Below, in pieces: positions 18,047 to 27,800 of a stretch of 64,000 nt of DNA. Position 1 is the first letter of the stretch, and each line of letters begins with the position of its first letter. The stretch covers positions 12,725 through 76,724 of the forward strand of contig JBBSFB010000015.1 in assembly GCA_038239145.1 (NCBI GenBank), in the 5' to 3' direction. Origin of the DNA: PALSA-610 sp038239145 (GTDB lineage Bacteria; Actinomycetota; Acidimicrobiia; IMCC26256; PALSA-610). Position numbers and translations under genes: made by a program. A model generated the notes under the pieces. It saw nothing but the letters and a program-made list of their open reading frames with translations, searched no databases and was not told the DNA's origin.

Positions 18047-18141
18047 GGAAACCGCTGGAGACGGAGATTGCGCGACGCAGCATGATCGATGGTTCCCGCA
18101 TCGCCCGAGCCGCAACCCGGAATCGACGAGAACCGCCCCGA

Positions 18142-18597
18142 CTACAGCTCTTCTTCGGAAACCACTTCGATCCCTGCGGCTCGCAGCGCCGCTGCGGTGA
18201 CACCTTCTCCCGCGCGCAATGTGCGCGAGAACGAGCCGTCGTAGATCTGGGCGCTCCCGCACGACGGGCTGCGCGCTTTCAACACCGCTCGGCTCGCGCC
18301 CACGGCCCGGGCGAGCTCCACCGCGGCCCGGGCGCCGCGCTCGTACTCTGCGGTGACGTCATCGCCGTCGACGTTCACCACGCGGTCGCCGATCCGTTCC
18401 GCCGCGGGTCGAGGGGTCGTCAGGCCACCACAGGCCTCGGGACAGATCGGCACGAGTCGGTGCGTCGCCGCAAGCACTTCGACGACCTCACGGCGAGAGT
18501 GGCCGGCCTCGTGATTGCACCGCACCCCGAGCAGACAAGACGACACGAGCAGAGCCGGCCGGAGGTCCGGAGGGACGTCGGCCCCACGCGTCGTCAC
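18142..18597 (-). CDS. DUF523 family protein
   Basis: A 151-residue protein started at GTG 18597, which places the conserved block near the N-terminus; the frame is open much further upstream but would run into whiB7. It shows the family's cysteine motifs: SSCLLGVRCNHEAGH, ICPEACGGLTTPRP and SPSCG. These could bind a metal or an Fe-S cluster. The function of DUF523 is not established. It is transcribed in the same direction as whiB7 and the oxidoreductase. Confidence 0.88.
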   Translation of the reverse strand: MTTRGADVPPDLRPALLVSSCLLGVRCNHEAGHSRREVVEVLAATHRLVPICPEACGGLTTPRPAAERIGDRVVNVDGDDVTAEYERGARAAVELARAVGASRAVLKARSPSCGSAQIYDGSFSRTLRAGEGVTAAALRAAGIEVVSEEEL

Positions 18598-18752
18598 GCA
18601 ACGACGGTACCGGGTCGACCCGGGTCGGCGACGGGAGGCAACCGGCCCCCCGCCGGGCTCGTCGCCCGCAGACCGGGACTCGCATCGGTGGACGACGGGG
18701 GGAAGCCGTCCACGTCTCGTTGTCCCGGTCCGCACTGACGGCGACCGGTCTC

Positions 18753-19082
18753 TCAGGCAGATTGCGCCTGCGGGACCTCGACCTCCTCGGGCCGGATCTT
18801 GCGCGGACGCCCGCGCTTGCGCTTCTGGGCGACGATCTTGCCGTTCACGAACAGCTCGCCACCCCAGACGCCCCACGGCTCGCGCCGCTCCCGGGCCCCT
18901 TCGAGGCACGTCTCCCGCACCGGGCATTCGAGGCAGAACGCCTTGGCCGCCGCGATGTCGTCGAGCTGCTCGGAGAAGAACAGCTCCGTCATCGAGCCGC
19001 TGCCGTCGTTACAGAGCGCGAGCTCCTGCCAGTCTGGTTCTCGGTTGATCTCGTCGGTCTGGAAAGGCTGGATGGCGAACAT
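18753..19082 (-). CDS. whiB7: WhiB-family Fe-S transcription factor, WhiB7/WblC type
   Basis: A 109-residue WhiB protein with the four cluster ligands Cys24, Cys50, Cys53 and Cys59 (CLECPVRETC), the turn PWGVWGGE at about 69-76 and a C-terminal AT-hook (KRKRGRPRK, about 87-95). The AT-hook directly after the GVWGGE segment is the hallmark of WhiB7, which binds primary sigma factor and AT-rich DNA beside the -35 to switch on intrinsic antibiotic-resistance genes. GGGGAG precedes the ATG. The long leader holds a uORF and an intrinsic terminator, the known mode of whiB7 control. The subfamily call is from motif memory, not a tree. Confidence 0.88.
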   Translation of the reverse strand: MFAIQPFQTDEINREPDWQELALCNDGSGSMTELFFSEQLDDIAAAKAFCLECPVRETCLEGARERREPWGVWGGELFVNGKIVAQKRKRGRPRKIRPEEVEVPQAQSA

Positions 19083-19200
19083 CGCCGATCACTCCCCGTT
19101 TTTCTCGTCGTTCGTGTTCGTCGTTCGCGTTCGTCGTGTCGTGGGTGGGCTTCGGTGGATGGATCTTCGTGGTGGCGACTTCGCAACCCGATTTCGGGCA

Positions 19201-19234
19201 AACAAAAAGGCCGCCGGGTTGCCCCGACGGCCTT
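19201..19234 (-). terminator. Intrinsic terminator in the whiB7 leader
   Basis: On the minus strand, AAGGCCG-T-CGGG, loop GCAA, then CCCG-G-CGGCCTT gives a 12-pair stem with one T-G wobble and a GNRA tetraloop, followed directly by TTTTTGTTTG. It lies 25 nt after the uORF stop and about 120 nt before the whiB7 start codon. It would end transcription before whiB7 unless an alternative structure forms. Confidence 0.85.
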
Positions 19235-19258
19235 GCGGATGCTCCCTGGTAGCGGCTG

Positions 19259-19432
19259 CTACGGATGGGACACCTCGAGGCGTCGGGGCCGGCCATGCTT
19301 CGATGCCGTCGTACCGAGCGAGATCGGGGACCAGGGCATGAATACGGCCGATGCCGGGCACGGCTGGAAGGCACGCACGCGCGCGTTCCGGGCCATGGCA
19401 TTGGCTCGGTTTGCGTACGTGGCGGTGGTCAT
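19259..19432 (-). CDS. Upstream ORF (57-residue leader peptide) of whiB7
   Basis: A short frame begins at ATG 19432 with AGAAGG about 7 nt upstream and stops at TAG 19259. The product starts MTTATYANRANAMARNARVR and has no known domain. The codons at 19279-19288 read CCCCGACGCC on the RNA and can pair with the 5' arm of the terminator (19222-19232, GGCCGTCGGGG) with one bulge. That pairing would form an antiterminator. Ribosome stalling earlier in this frame would therefore let transcription reach whiB7. The frame is inferred to be regulatory. Confidence 0.7.
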   Translation of the reverse strand: MTTATYANRANAMARNARVRAFQPCPASAVFMPWSPISLGTTASKHGRPRRLEVSHP

Positions 19433-19469
19433 GCGCGTGCCTTCTCGTGCGTCCAACATTCGAGCGTTC

Positions 19470-19508
19470 ATCCGACCATGATCGGAAACGTCCGTCAAAT
19501 GATTTTTG
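19470..19508 (-). promoter_or_regulatory. Predicted whiB7 promoter with AT-rich box at the -35
   Basis: The minus strand has TTGACG (19498-19493) as a -35, a 17-nt spacer and TCGGAT (19475-19470) as a weak -10. Immediately upstream of the -35 is CAAAAATCAT. An AT-rich stretch just upstream of the -35 is what WhiB7 contacts through its AT-hook, so autoregulation is likely. The predicted start point would lie about 30 nt before the uORF ATG. Confidence 0.6.
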
Positions 19509-19556
19509 CGGACCCTGACATCGATCGGGTGGATCGACCCGAATCGGAGCCGAAAT

Positions 19557-20348
19557 TCAGGTGTCGCCGCGGCTCGCGGCGGCAATCCGCAGCAGCTCGG
19601 CGTGGACGGCCGGCGGACCGGCCAAGATGTTGCCCGACCGGAGCCAGGCCCGGTCGTTGCCGGCCCAGTCGGTGACGACGCCGCCCACCTCCCGGACGAT
19701 GACGCCCCCGGCGGCCACGTCCCACGGCCCGAGGTGGAGCTCGAAAAACCCGTCGAACACGCCCTCCGCGGTCCAGCACAGGTCGAGGCTCGCGGCCCCG
19801 ACCCGACGAACGTCCTCGAAGCCCCGCAGCGCGGCCGCGAGCGCGTACTCGTAGCGGGGCAGTAACTCCTTGTGCCGGAAGGGGAAGCCGGTCGACACGA
19901 TCGCCTGCTCCCCCGGGCGGGTGCTGACGTGCAGCGGCTTGTCGTCGCGGAACGCGCCGACGCCCTGGGCCGCATAGAACGTGCGATCGAGCAGCGGTGC
20001 GTGCACCACGCCGACGACGGGCTCACCGTCGGCGATCATCCCCACCGACACGCCGACCGCGTCGAAACCGTGCACGAAGTTCGACGTCCCGTCGAGGGGA
20101 TCGACGAGCCAGCCGGTGTCGAAGTCCTCGCCGCCCGCCTCTTCGCCGTACACCGGCAAACCCGATTCGCGGATCAGCAGTTCGCGGATCGCCTTCTCGC
20201 TCGCGAGATCGGCTTCGCTGACCCAATCGCCCGGGGACTTCTCCCGCACGACTTCGAGCTTCCCGAAGTAACTCCGCACGATCTCGCCGCCCGCGTGGGC
20301 GGCGCGATTCGCGACGCTGAGCAAAGCGCTGTAGTCGAGCACGCTCAT
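19557..20348 (-). CDS. Inositol-monophosphatase-family phosphatase
   Basis: A 263-residue protein started at ATG 20348, which overlaps the upstream gene's stop (ATGA). It has the metal-binding motifs of the lithium-sensitive phosphatase superfamily: GEEAGG near residue 70, VDPLDGTSNFVHGF (WxDPLDGT class) and GPWDVAAGGVIVREVGG near the C-terminus. It probably hydrolyses a sugar or inositol phosphate, such as inositol 1-phosphate or histidinol phosphate. In actinobacteria inositol supplies mycothiol and phosphatidylinositol. It forms a two-gene unit with a paralogue. Confidence 0.92.
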   Translation of the reverse strand: MSVLDYSALLSVANRAAHAGGEIVRSYFGKLEVVREKSPGDWVSEADLASEKAIRELLIRESGLPVYGEEAGGEDFDTGWLVDPLDGTSNFVHGFDAVGVSVGMIADGEPVVGVVHAPLLDRTFYAAQGVGAFRDDKPLHVSTRPGEQAIVSTGFPFRHKELLPRYEYALAAALRGFEDVRRVGAASLDLCWTAEGVFDGFFELHLGPWDVAAGGVIVREVGGVVTDWAGNDRAWLRSGNILAGPPAVHAELLRIAAASRGDT

Positions 20349-21091
20349 AGCAGACCTCTCGCGAGTGTGTCGGCCAGTTCGGTGGTTCCCGCGGCGACGA
20401 GTTGTCGACGCGCGCTGATGTCGTCGGTGACGAGGTCGCGACCCTGCCCATCGCGCACGACCGCCCCCGCTTCGATGCACGCGAGGTACCCGGCGAGGTA
20501 GTCCCACGGGGCGTGATAGCCACCGGCGTCGAGCATGCCGTCGAGGCTGCCGATCGCGACCTCGCAGAGCCCGAGCGCGCACGAACCGAGTGAACGAAAC
20601 TGCTTCCAGGGCAGGAGCATCTGGGGCGCGCCGGTGAGATAGATCATCGAGTCCTCGACCCGATCGACGCTCGACGCGTAGATCGGTACACCGTCGCGGA
20701 ACGCGCCGCCACCGCGTATCGCGGTGACCGACACTCCCGACACCTGGTTCACGACCATCCCTGCGAGCGCGCCCTGCGCGTCGAGCGCGCAGATCGACGT
20801 CGCCCAGTACGGAATCCGGCGCGAGCAGTTCGTGGAACCGTCGACGGGGTCGAGCACGACCGTGATCGATGCACCGGCGCGCTCGTGCACGCCGGATTCC
20901 TCGCTCACGATGCGCACCGGCGCGTGCCCGAGCACGCGACACGCTTCCGCATCGGCCACGAGGTCGAGCGCGTACTGACCTGCGCGCGCGGTCCGGTCGC
21001 GCAACGCCGACGCGGGAATCGACCCGACCGCGCGCCGCACCGCCGCCCCGACCTCCGCGAAGAGGTCGAGCAGCTCTTCGGGCGACGTCAT
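20345..21091 (-). CDS. Inositol-monophosphatase-family protein, second paralogue
   Basis: A 248-residue member of the same superfamily. ATG 21091 is selected because the conserved domain begins just after it; the frame extends upstream without support. Visible motifs are VSEESG, VVLDPVDGSTNCSRRIPYW and HAPWDYLAGYLACIEAGA, all compatible with a working two-metal phosphatase. It overlaps the next gene by 4 bp, so the pair is co-translated. Two divergent paralogues in tandem suggest different phosphate esters or a heteromeric enzyme. Which substrate each uses is unknown. Confidence 0.9.
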   Translation of the reverse strand: MTSPEELLDLFAEVGAAVRRAVGSIPASALRDRTARAGQYALDLVADAEACRVLGHAPVRIVSEESGVHERAGASITVVLDPVDGSTNCSRRIPYWATSICALDAQGALAGMVVNQVSGVSVTAIRGGGAFRDGVPIYASSVDRVEDSMIYLTGAPQMLLPWKQFRSLGSCALGLCEVAIGSLDGMLDAGGYHAPWDYLAGYLACIEAGAVVRDGQGRDLVTDDISARRQLVAAGTTELADTLARGLL

Positions 21092-21196
21092 CTGCCACCT
21101 TCGCACAGCCGGGCCCCGCCGACCCGCACCTGGTCGCCGGTCTCGGACGGCTTCCACCCCGATGAGTCCCCCGCCGCGTCCCGCACGAGACGGATG

Positions 21197-21751
21197 CTAG
21201 GAGAGACCGAGTCGGCGGAGGTCGGCCGGAGTGTCGACGTCGGCAAAGGTGTTCGCGGGCCCGACCGCGCGCCACGTCTCCTCGGACAACTCGTCGTACG
21301 TGCACGCGGCGGCGCGGAGCGAGTGGTCGCCGGCAACCAGCGCCCGGCGTCCGGCTTCGATTGCTTCCGGACCGTAGCGGCAGCATGCGTACTGCAATCG
21401 ACCCTCGACCAGGGGCACGACGGTGGTGGCGCCGGGCCACTCGGCCAACAAACGCAAGACCGGCGCTTCGACGAACGGCAGGTCGCATGCAAGCAACACG
21501 ACCGGCATCGGCGATCCAATCGCCCGGGCGCCTGCGATCAGTGCCGCCAGCGGTCCTCCGCCCGGAGGATCTTCACGGACGTGGCGCAGACCGCTCGCGC
21601 CGGGTCCCACCTCGACGACCGGTTCGCACACTTCGGCCAGGACGCGGGCCGCGCGCGCGGCCAACGTCTCGCCCCGCCAGACGATCGACGCTTTGTCGGT
21701 CTGCATCCGACGGCTCGCGCCCCCGGTCAGCAGGATGCCCGCGCTCGTCAC
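21197..21751 (-). CDS. mobA: Molybdenum cofactor guanylyltransferase
   Basis: A 184-residue nucleotidyltransferase. The N-terminal signature LLTGGASRRMQTDKA binds GTP, and VVLLACDLPFVEAPVL holds the metal-binding Asp. The C-terminal ANTFADVDTPADL matches the typical ending (N-x-N-T-x-x-D). MobA adds GMP to molybdopterin to make the guanine dinucleotide cofactor. No other molybdopterin genes are in the window. It is transcribed in line with the phosphatase pair. Confidence 0.88.
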   Translation of the reverse strand: MTSAGILLTGGASRRMQTDKASIVWRGETLAARAARVLAEVCEPVVEVGPGASGLRHVREDPPGGGPLAALIAGARAIGSPMPVVLLACDLPFVEAPVLRLLAEWPGATTVVPLVEGRLQYACCRYGPEAIEAGRRALVAGDHSLRAAACTYDELSEETWRAVGPANTFADVDTPADLRRLGLS

Positions 21752-21775
21752 GGAGCGGGGCTCACCGACGTGAGC

Positions 21776-22210
21776 TCACGCGGTGCTGGTCGGTGGCGCA
21801 ATCTGGCTGTCGGCCCGGAGCGAATAGCTGACGACGAGCCAACCATTCGCGCTGTGATCAAGCATGACATTGTTCCGCACCGCACCGCCGTCGACCGAAA
21901 CCTCAGTGACGACCAGCGCGGTCTGATTTCCCACTACCGAGGTCTCCACCTCGACGTGCGCCCCGATGCGCTTGGCCTTGCCTGCGCTCGCGTACGCCTT
22001 GCGCTTAACCGCGATGAACCGCTCGCGGCGAAGACCGTCGCGCAGCTCCGGACCCGACAAGGAGAAGAGCAGGTCGAAGTCGAGCTCGGCCCACGCCGTC
22101 TCGTACGCGATCGCGACATCCTCGGGTCCCGGCCCGGGCTCGCGTCCGATCGAGATCCACATGAAGAACAGCAGGACGACGATGATGCCGAGCACGATGA
22201 CGAGGGGCAC
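21776..22210 (-). CDS. Membrane-anchored protein with NTF2-like fold, hypothetical
   Basis: A 144-residue protein with an N-terminal transmembrane anchor (LVIVLGIIVVLLFFMWISI, about residues 3-21). It is followed by a soluble domain whose order (VAIAYETAWAELDFDLLFSLSGPELRDGL; VEVETSVVGNQTALVVTEV; WLVVSYSL) suggests a cone-shaped NTF2/SnoaL-like fold. No catalytic residues can be identified. It is 2 bp downstream of the pterin dehydratase gene, so both are probably co-transcribed, although the functional link is not obvious. Confidence 0.75.
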   Translation of the reverse strand: MPLVIVLGIIVVLLFFMWISIGREPGPGPEDVAIAYETAWAELDFDLLFSLSGPELRDGLRRERFIAVKRKAYASAGKAKRIGAHVEVETSVVGNQTALVVTEVSVDGGAVRNNVMLDHSANGWLVVSYSLRADSQIAPPTSTA

Positions 22211-22212
22211 GG

Positions 22213-22494
22213 TTACGCGATCCCTTCGATCTTCGTCGCGAGGTCGACGTCCTTCTCGGTGAGACCGCCGGCGTCGTGACTCGTGAGCGCGACGCGCACC
22301 TTGCGCCAGCGCACGTCGAGATCCGGATGGTGATCGCCGGCCTCGGCGAAGAAGCCCATGCGCACGACGAACGCAATGGCATCGGGGAACGACGCGCGCT
22401 CGAAGGTCTTCTCGATCTCGTCACCGGCCCGGGACCAACCCGGCAGCGACGCGAGCGCGGTGGCAACCTCGGCCTCGGAGAGCAGCGGCATCAC
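22213..22494 (-). CDS. 4a-hydroxytetrahydrobiopterin dehydratase (PCD/DCoH)
   Basis: A 93-residue protein matching the pterin-4a-carbinolamine dehydratase family in full length. The active-site signature appears as GDHHPDLDVRWRKVRVAL, with the two His for pterin dehydration, preceded by the helix FPDAIAFVVRMGFFAE. It regenerates the quinonoid pterin after aromatic hydroxylase turnover. Many actinobacteria carry it without an obvious hydroxylase, so its use here is uncertain. GTGATG-type spacing leads into the membrane protein. Confidence 0.93.
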   Translation of the reverse strand: MMPLLSEAEVATALASLPGWSRAGDEIEKTFERASFPDAIAFVVRMGFFAEAGDHHPDLDVRWRKVRVALTSHDAGGLTEKDVDLATKIEGIA

Positions 22495-22536
22495 CCCTAT
22501 TCAACTCCAGCCGACGGCTTGGGCCACACTCGCGCG

Positions 22537-22857
22537 GTGTCTTTCGACCTGCCCGACTCCGAAGCGCCCACCGAGGTGGAGCTCGACCGCACCGCCGGCC
22601 TCACGCTGCACTGGGTCGACGGCACCGTCTCGCACTTCGGGCTCGAGGAGCTGCGTCGCAACTGTCCGTGCGCCGAGTGCCGCGGCCTGCGGGAACAGGG
22701 CCTCCCGGTCGGGCCGAGACCCCGGTCGCTGCTGCCGTTCACGGCCGTCGACGCCGAGCTCATCGGCGCCTGGGGCCTCACGATCACTTGGAGCGACGGC
22801 CACAGTACCGGGATCTTCGCCTGGAGCATCCTGCGCGCCTGGCAGACCCCGACCTGA
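22537..22857 (+). CDS. DUF971 / GBBH-like N-terminal domain protein
   Basis: A 106-residue protein from GTG 22537. The pattern LTLHWVDGTVSHFGLEELRRNCPCAECR is the N-terminal domain shared with gamma-butyrobetaine hydroxylase (DUF971), with the zinc-type cysteines in CPCAEC, and ends in the expected LTITWSDGHSTGIFAWSILRAW. Stand-alone copies have been linked to Fe-S cluster or metal handling, but without firm function. It is divergent from the pterin dehydratase and convergent with the GGDEF-EAL gene. Confidence 0.88.
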   Translation: MSFDLPDSEAPTEVELDRTAGLTLHWVDGTVSHFGLEELRRNCPCAECRGLREQGLPVGPRPRSLLPFTAVDAELIGAWGLTITWSDGHSTGIFAWSILRAWQTPT

Positions 22858-22885
22858 GCCCGCCTGCAAGCTCGAAGCCGGGGGG

Positions 22886-24685
22886 TCAGGCGCTGAGGCG
22901 CTCGACCCAGCGGAAGCGGTGGTGGACGAGGGCCCGCACGATCTGGCCGGGCTGCGGCCGGGCGAAGTAGTAGCCCTGGCCGAGGTCACAGCCGAGCGTG
23001 CGCAGCGTGTAGAGCTGGATGTCGTTCTCGATCCCCTCGGCCGTCACCGTGAAATCGAGCGCGTGGCCGAGCCCGACGATGGCGGCGACGATCGCGGAGT
23101 CGTCCCGGCGCGTACCGAGGCGCTCGATCAACGAGCGGTCGATCTTCAGCGTGTCGACGGGCAGCACGTTCAGGTGCGCGAGCGATGACTGACCAGTGCC
23201 GAAGTCGTCGATGCCGATGCGCACACCGCGCTCCGAGAGCCGGCGGAGCACCTCCGTCACGGTCTCACGGTTCTCGACGAGCACCGTCTCGTTCACTTCG
23301 AGCGTCAGCAGGGCCGGATCCAGGCGGGTCGCCGAGAGCACGGAGTCGACGATCGAGACCAGCTCCGGATCAAGGAGCTGTTGGGCGGAAAGGTTGACCG
23401 CGACCGACAACGGCGCGTCGGACGGAAGCTCCGCGCACCAGCGCGCGGTCTGCGAGCACGCCTCGTGCAGGACCCATGCTCCTATGGGAACGATCAGACC
23501 GGTCTCCTCCGCGATAGCGAGGAAGTCGGCCGGCTCCAACAGTCCGAGCTCCGGGTGTTCCCAGCGGACGAGTGCCTCGACACCGATCATCTCCGAACGT
23601 TCGAACGCGACGATCGGCTGGTAGTGCACGCGGAACTCGCCTCGCACCAGCGCCCGGCGTAGGCAACTCTCGATCTCGAGCCTGCGTACCGCCCGGTCGC
23701 GCATGGTGTCGTCGAACAGCTCGACCCGACCCCGCCCCATCTCCTTGGCCGCGAACACGGCGACGTCGGCGTCGCGCAGGAGGCGGGTCGCGGTGTCGTC
23801 GGATCCGTCGGAGACGATGACTCCCACGCTGGCGCCGAGGTACACCTCGTCGTCGCCGAGCGAGAACGGCTGATCGAAGGTGGCCCGTAGCCGGTGGGCA
23901 AGCGTCATCACGTCGCCGGCGTAACCGACGTTGTGACACACGACCGCGAGCTCGTCGCCCCCGAGCCGCGCCAACCGGTCGCCGGCGCGCAGCACACGCT
24001 CGAGCCTGCTGGCTGCGGTTGCGAGCAACTCGTCGCCGGCCTCGTGACCGAGGCTGTCGTTCACGACCTTGAAGTGATCGATGTCGAGCAACACCAGTCC
24101 GACGCGCGCGTCGTCGGTGCTCGCAGCGAGCGCCTGCTGCAACCACTCCACCAACATGACTCGATTCGGGAGCTCGGTCAACGGATCGTGGCGGGTGCGG
24201 TGGGCAAGCTCGGCCTCGATACGGCGGTGCTCGCTGACGTCGTACGCCGCGCCGACCAACTGCTCGCAGACCCCGTCGGCGCCGATCAACGGCGTGACGT
24301 CGACCGCGACCCGTCGGGCCGGGATCGACGATCCCCACTCGGTCTCGAATGCGATCGCTCGGCGTTCGCGCGCGGCGCGAGCGAAGGCGCGTACGTGCGC
24401 GACGAGCGCGTTGGCGGGAACGACGTGGCGGAGGTCTCCGGTCGCGGGCCCGAGCTCGGCCGCGACATCGTCACCCCGCAGGGTCCGGTAGGCAACGTTC
24501 GTGTAAATGAAGCGGAACACGTCGTCGCCATCGACCGCGATGGCGAAGGCGGGATGGGGCAGCAGGTCGAGCAGCGCCGTGTCCGCGGTCGATTCGCCGT
24601 CGTTCGCCGAGATCGCGACCAGCGCCGGGCCGGATGACCCGTGTACGTCGTCGCCTTGGTTGTCGCCCGGATTCCGAACTTCCAT
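22886..24685 (-). CDS. PAS-GGDEF-EAL cyclic-di-GMP signalling protein
   Basis: A 599-residue soluble protein. A PAS-like sensor occupies about residues 35-155 (FRFIYTNVAYRTLRGDDV; AAYDVSEHRRIEAEL). The GGDEF domain begins at HRTRHDPLTELPNR and has the active loop RLGGDELAV, a GGDEL variant that usually still works. The EAL domain carries EAL in GVEALVRW plus NLSAQQL, LEVNETV, IDDFGTG, TLKIDRSLIE and TAEGIE, so the phosphodiesterase residues look complete. It may both make and degrade c-di-GMP depending on the PAS input. No membrane segments are seen. It faces the class III cyclase gene across a 124-bp divergent gap. Confidence 0.95.
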   Translation of the reverse strand: MEVRNPGDNQGDDVHGSSGPALVAISANDGESTADTALLDLLPHPAFAIAVDGDDVFRFIYTNVAYRTLRGDDVAAELGPATGDLRHVVPANALVAHVRAFARAARERRAIAFETEWGSSIPARRVAVDVTPLIGADGVCEQLVGAAYDVSEHRRIEAELAHRTRHDPLTELPNRVMLVEWLQQALAASTDDARVGLVLLDIDHFKVVNDSLGHEAGDELLATAASRLERVLRAGDRLARLGGDELAVVCHNVGYAGDVMTLAHRLRATFDQPFSLGDDEVYLGASVGVIVSDGSDDTATRLLRDADVAVFAAKEMGRGRVELFDDTMRDRAVRRLEIESCLRRALVRGEFRVHYQPIVAFERSEMIGVEALVRWEHPELGLLEPADFLAIAEETGLIVPIGAWVLHEACSQTARWCAELPSDAPLSVAVNLSAQQLLDPELVSIVDSVLSATRLDPALLTLEVNETVLVENRETVTEVLRRLSERGVRIGIDDFGTGQSSLAHLNVLPVDTLKIDRSLIERLGTRRDDSAIVAAIVGLGHALDFTVTAEGIENDIQLYTLRTLGCDLGQGYYFARPQPGQIVRALVHHRFRWVERLSA

Positions 24686-24809
24686 GTCACCGCTCCCCGC
24701 AGCTCATTTCGATTGTCGGCACAACGACCGGCGACCTGAACGCGGACCTCGAATCGGTGCGGGCGAGTCGGGGCGGGGTTGGGTGCGGCGAGGCCGATAT
24801 CGTGAGCGG

Positions 24810-27800
24810 ATGACCTGCTCGGCGTGCGGCGCGCCCGTACCCGAAGGCGCGCGCTTTTGCCCGGAATGTGGGCAGCGCCTGATTGCCGCCGCCGACGAAC
24901 GCCGGCTCGCAACGGTCCTCATGGCCGATCTCGTCGGCTTCACCGCGCTGTCGGCAGGCAGCGATCCCGAGCAGGTGAAGCGGCTCGTCGACGCGTGCTT
25001 CGACGCCCTGGTCGCCGACATCGTCGACTTCGGCGGCCATCTCGACAAGATCGTCGGCGACGAGGTCGTCGCCCTCTTCGGCGCGCCCGTCGCTCACGAG
25101 GACGACGCGGAGCGGGCGGTGCGGGCCGGGCTCCGCATGCACGAGACCCTCGCGGCGCTCGCGCCCGCGCTCGGGGTCCGGGTCCAGATGCGGATCGGCG
25201 TGAACACCGGAGAGGTGCTCGTCGGCGCCATGCGTGCCGGTGGCGACGCCACGGTGATGGGTGACGTGGTGAACACCGCGCAGAGGCTTGAGAAGCTCGC
25301 CGAGCCCGGGCAGGTCATCGTCGGCCCCGCCACCCACGCGGCCACCCATGCCGCCATCCGTTACGAGGCGCTCGGGCCGCAGGGCCTGCGGGGCCGGGAC
25401 GAGCCCGTCGAGTCGTACCGCGCCATCGAGGCGCCGGCGCCGCCCGGCCGGCGCCGGACGCGCGAGCAGGCACCCCTCCTCGGGCGCGACGCCGAGGTCG
25501 CGACGCTCGAACAGGTCGTGGCGATGGCCGCACGCAAACGGCGCGCGCACCTCGTGTTGCTGTCGGGTGAGGCCGGCGTCGGCAAGAGCCGGCTCGCGAG
25601 CGAGCTCGGGCTGCGCGCGACCCGCGACTTCGGCGCCGAGGTCCTGATCGGTCAGTGCGTTCCCTACGGCGACGCCAACGTGTTCGTCGCCGTCGCCGAA
25701 GCGCTGCGCCGGGCCTGCGATTGCGACGCACCGGTCGACCCGGGCGAGGGAAACGCCGCCGCGGACCCGGCGGTCGATCTCCGGGCCCGCATCCTCGAAC
25801 GGGTCACCGAGGTGTTGGAGCTCGAAGCGGACGCGCCCGAGACCGTGCGCATGGTCGAGGGCCTGCACCACCTCATGGACGGCGTCACCCGTCCCGGCGT
25901 CGACCCGGGCCGGGCCCGCGACGACGCACTCCGCTCGACGATCGCGTTCTTCGAGGCCCTGGCGACCAAAGCACCGTTGGTGCTGATCCTCTCCGACCTG
26001 CACTGGGCGAGCGACGAAGCCCTCGAGCTGTGCAACCGGATGCTCGCGCGGCTTCACGACCATCCGTTCGTGCTCGTCGCCACGACCCGCCCCGGTCTCG
26101 AGGATCGTTGGATCCCGGCATCGGGAAAGCACAACGAGCTCGCGCTCCATCTCGACCCGCTCGACCGCGAGTCCACCGCCGAGCTCGTGCGCGCGTTGCT
26201 CTGCGGCGAGACCGACGACGCGACCGTCGAATTCCTCCTTGAGCGCAGCGGCGGGAATCCCTTCTTCGTCGAAGAGCTCGTCGCGTTCGTGCAGGAGACC
26301 CGCGACGGCGACCGGCTGCACGAGCTCCCGGCCACGCTGCACGGTCTCGTGGCGGCGCGCCTCGACGCGCTGCAAGCAACGGAACGCTCACTCCTCGAAG
26401 ACTGCGCGATCGTCGGCGCGGGCGGCCCGATCTCGGCCGTGATCGCGCTCGCGGGTCGCGACGATGCGCGCGGGCTGCTCGACGATCTCGCCGAGCGCGA
26501 CTTCCTGGTCGTCGAGCACGACGAGTTCCACTTCAAGTCGGAGCTGATCCGTGAGATCGCCTACGGCACCCTCACGAAGGCCGAGCGCGCTCGGCGCCAT
26601 GCCGTCGTCGCCCCCGTGCTCGCGGCCCGCGGCGAGCTCGGCGTCGATCAGGCCGCGCATCACCTGGCGACCGCGGCTGAGCTGGTCGACGCGCTGGGCG
26701 CGGTCGACGGCGTGCCGAGCGACGTGAGGGAGCAGGCCATCGACGCGCTCATGCGCGCGGCCGAGCGCGACGAGTCGGTCGAAGCGTGGACGCCGGCCGA
26801 GCGCCATCACGACCGGGCCCTCGCGCTCCTCGGGCCCGAGAACACCCAGGCCCATCGCACCGCGCTCCTCGGTCGGGCCGGCGCCCGCGTGCAGCGACGG
26901 GTGCTCGACGACGCCCGCGCCGACATCCTCACTGCACTGGAGGAGTCGCGGGCCGCCGACGACCTCCCCGGAGAAGCGCTCGCGCTGACGCTGCTCGGCG
27001 AAGGAGAAGCCGCCAACGGCGCGTACGACGTCGCCGAGGAGACCTTCGGGCAGGCGCTGCAGGCGTGGCGCGCGCTCGACGACGAGTCGGGCGCCGCCAA
27101 CGTGCTGCGCGGCCTCGGCATGACCCACCTCTTCCGCGGCGACCTCGAGCAGGCCGAACGCTTTGTCTCCGAAGCCCTCGGTTCGTTCCGCTCGTCGGAG
27201 AACCAGCGCGGCGCGGCCTGGGCGTTGCAGAACCTGGCCTGGATCTCGTTCACGCACGGCAACGTCGCCAAGGCCGAGAGCCGGCTCGAGCAGTCGGCCG
27301 ACCTGTTCGGCGAGCTCGGCGACTGGGGCGGTCTCAGCTGGGCCTACGGATTGCTCGCATTCGTCCGGTACAACCAGGGTCGCCTCGAAGAAGCGTCCGC
27401 CATCGCCGAGCACATCGCCATCGAGGGCCGGGAGACCGGTAACCGCTGGGCGGTCGGCATGATGACAGTGTTGCTCGCGAACGTCGCGCTCTGGAGCGGG
27501 CGCACGCGTGAGTGCGCCGAGCTCGGGCGGGAGGCGATCGACCTCTTCCAGGACATCGGCGATCGCTGGGGCGAGGTGATGGCCAGTGCGTCGGCGGTGC
27601 GGGCGCACGCCGAGCTCGGTCACGACGACGCGTACGACACCACACTCGCGCGCTACTACGAGATCGCCCGCACCATGCCCGACGCGAACATGCGCGTGAT
27701 CCCGACCGTGGTCGAAGCCTCCGTGCAACTGCAGCGCGGCCACACGGCCGACGCGGCGAAAACGCTCGCGATCTTCGAGGTCAGTGACGCCAACGACCTC

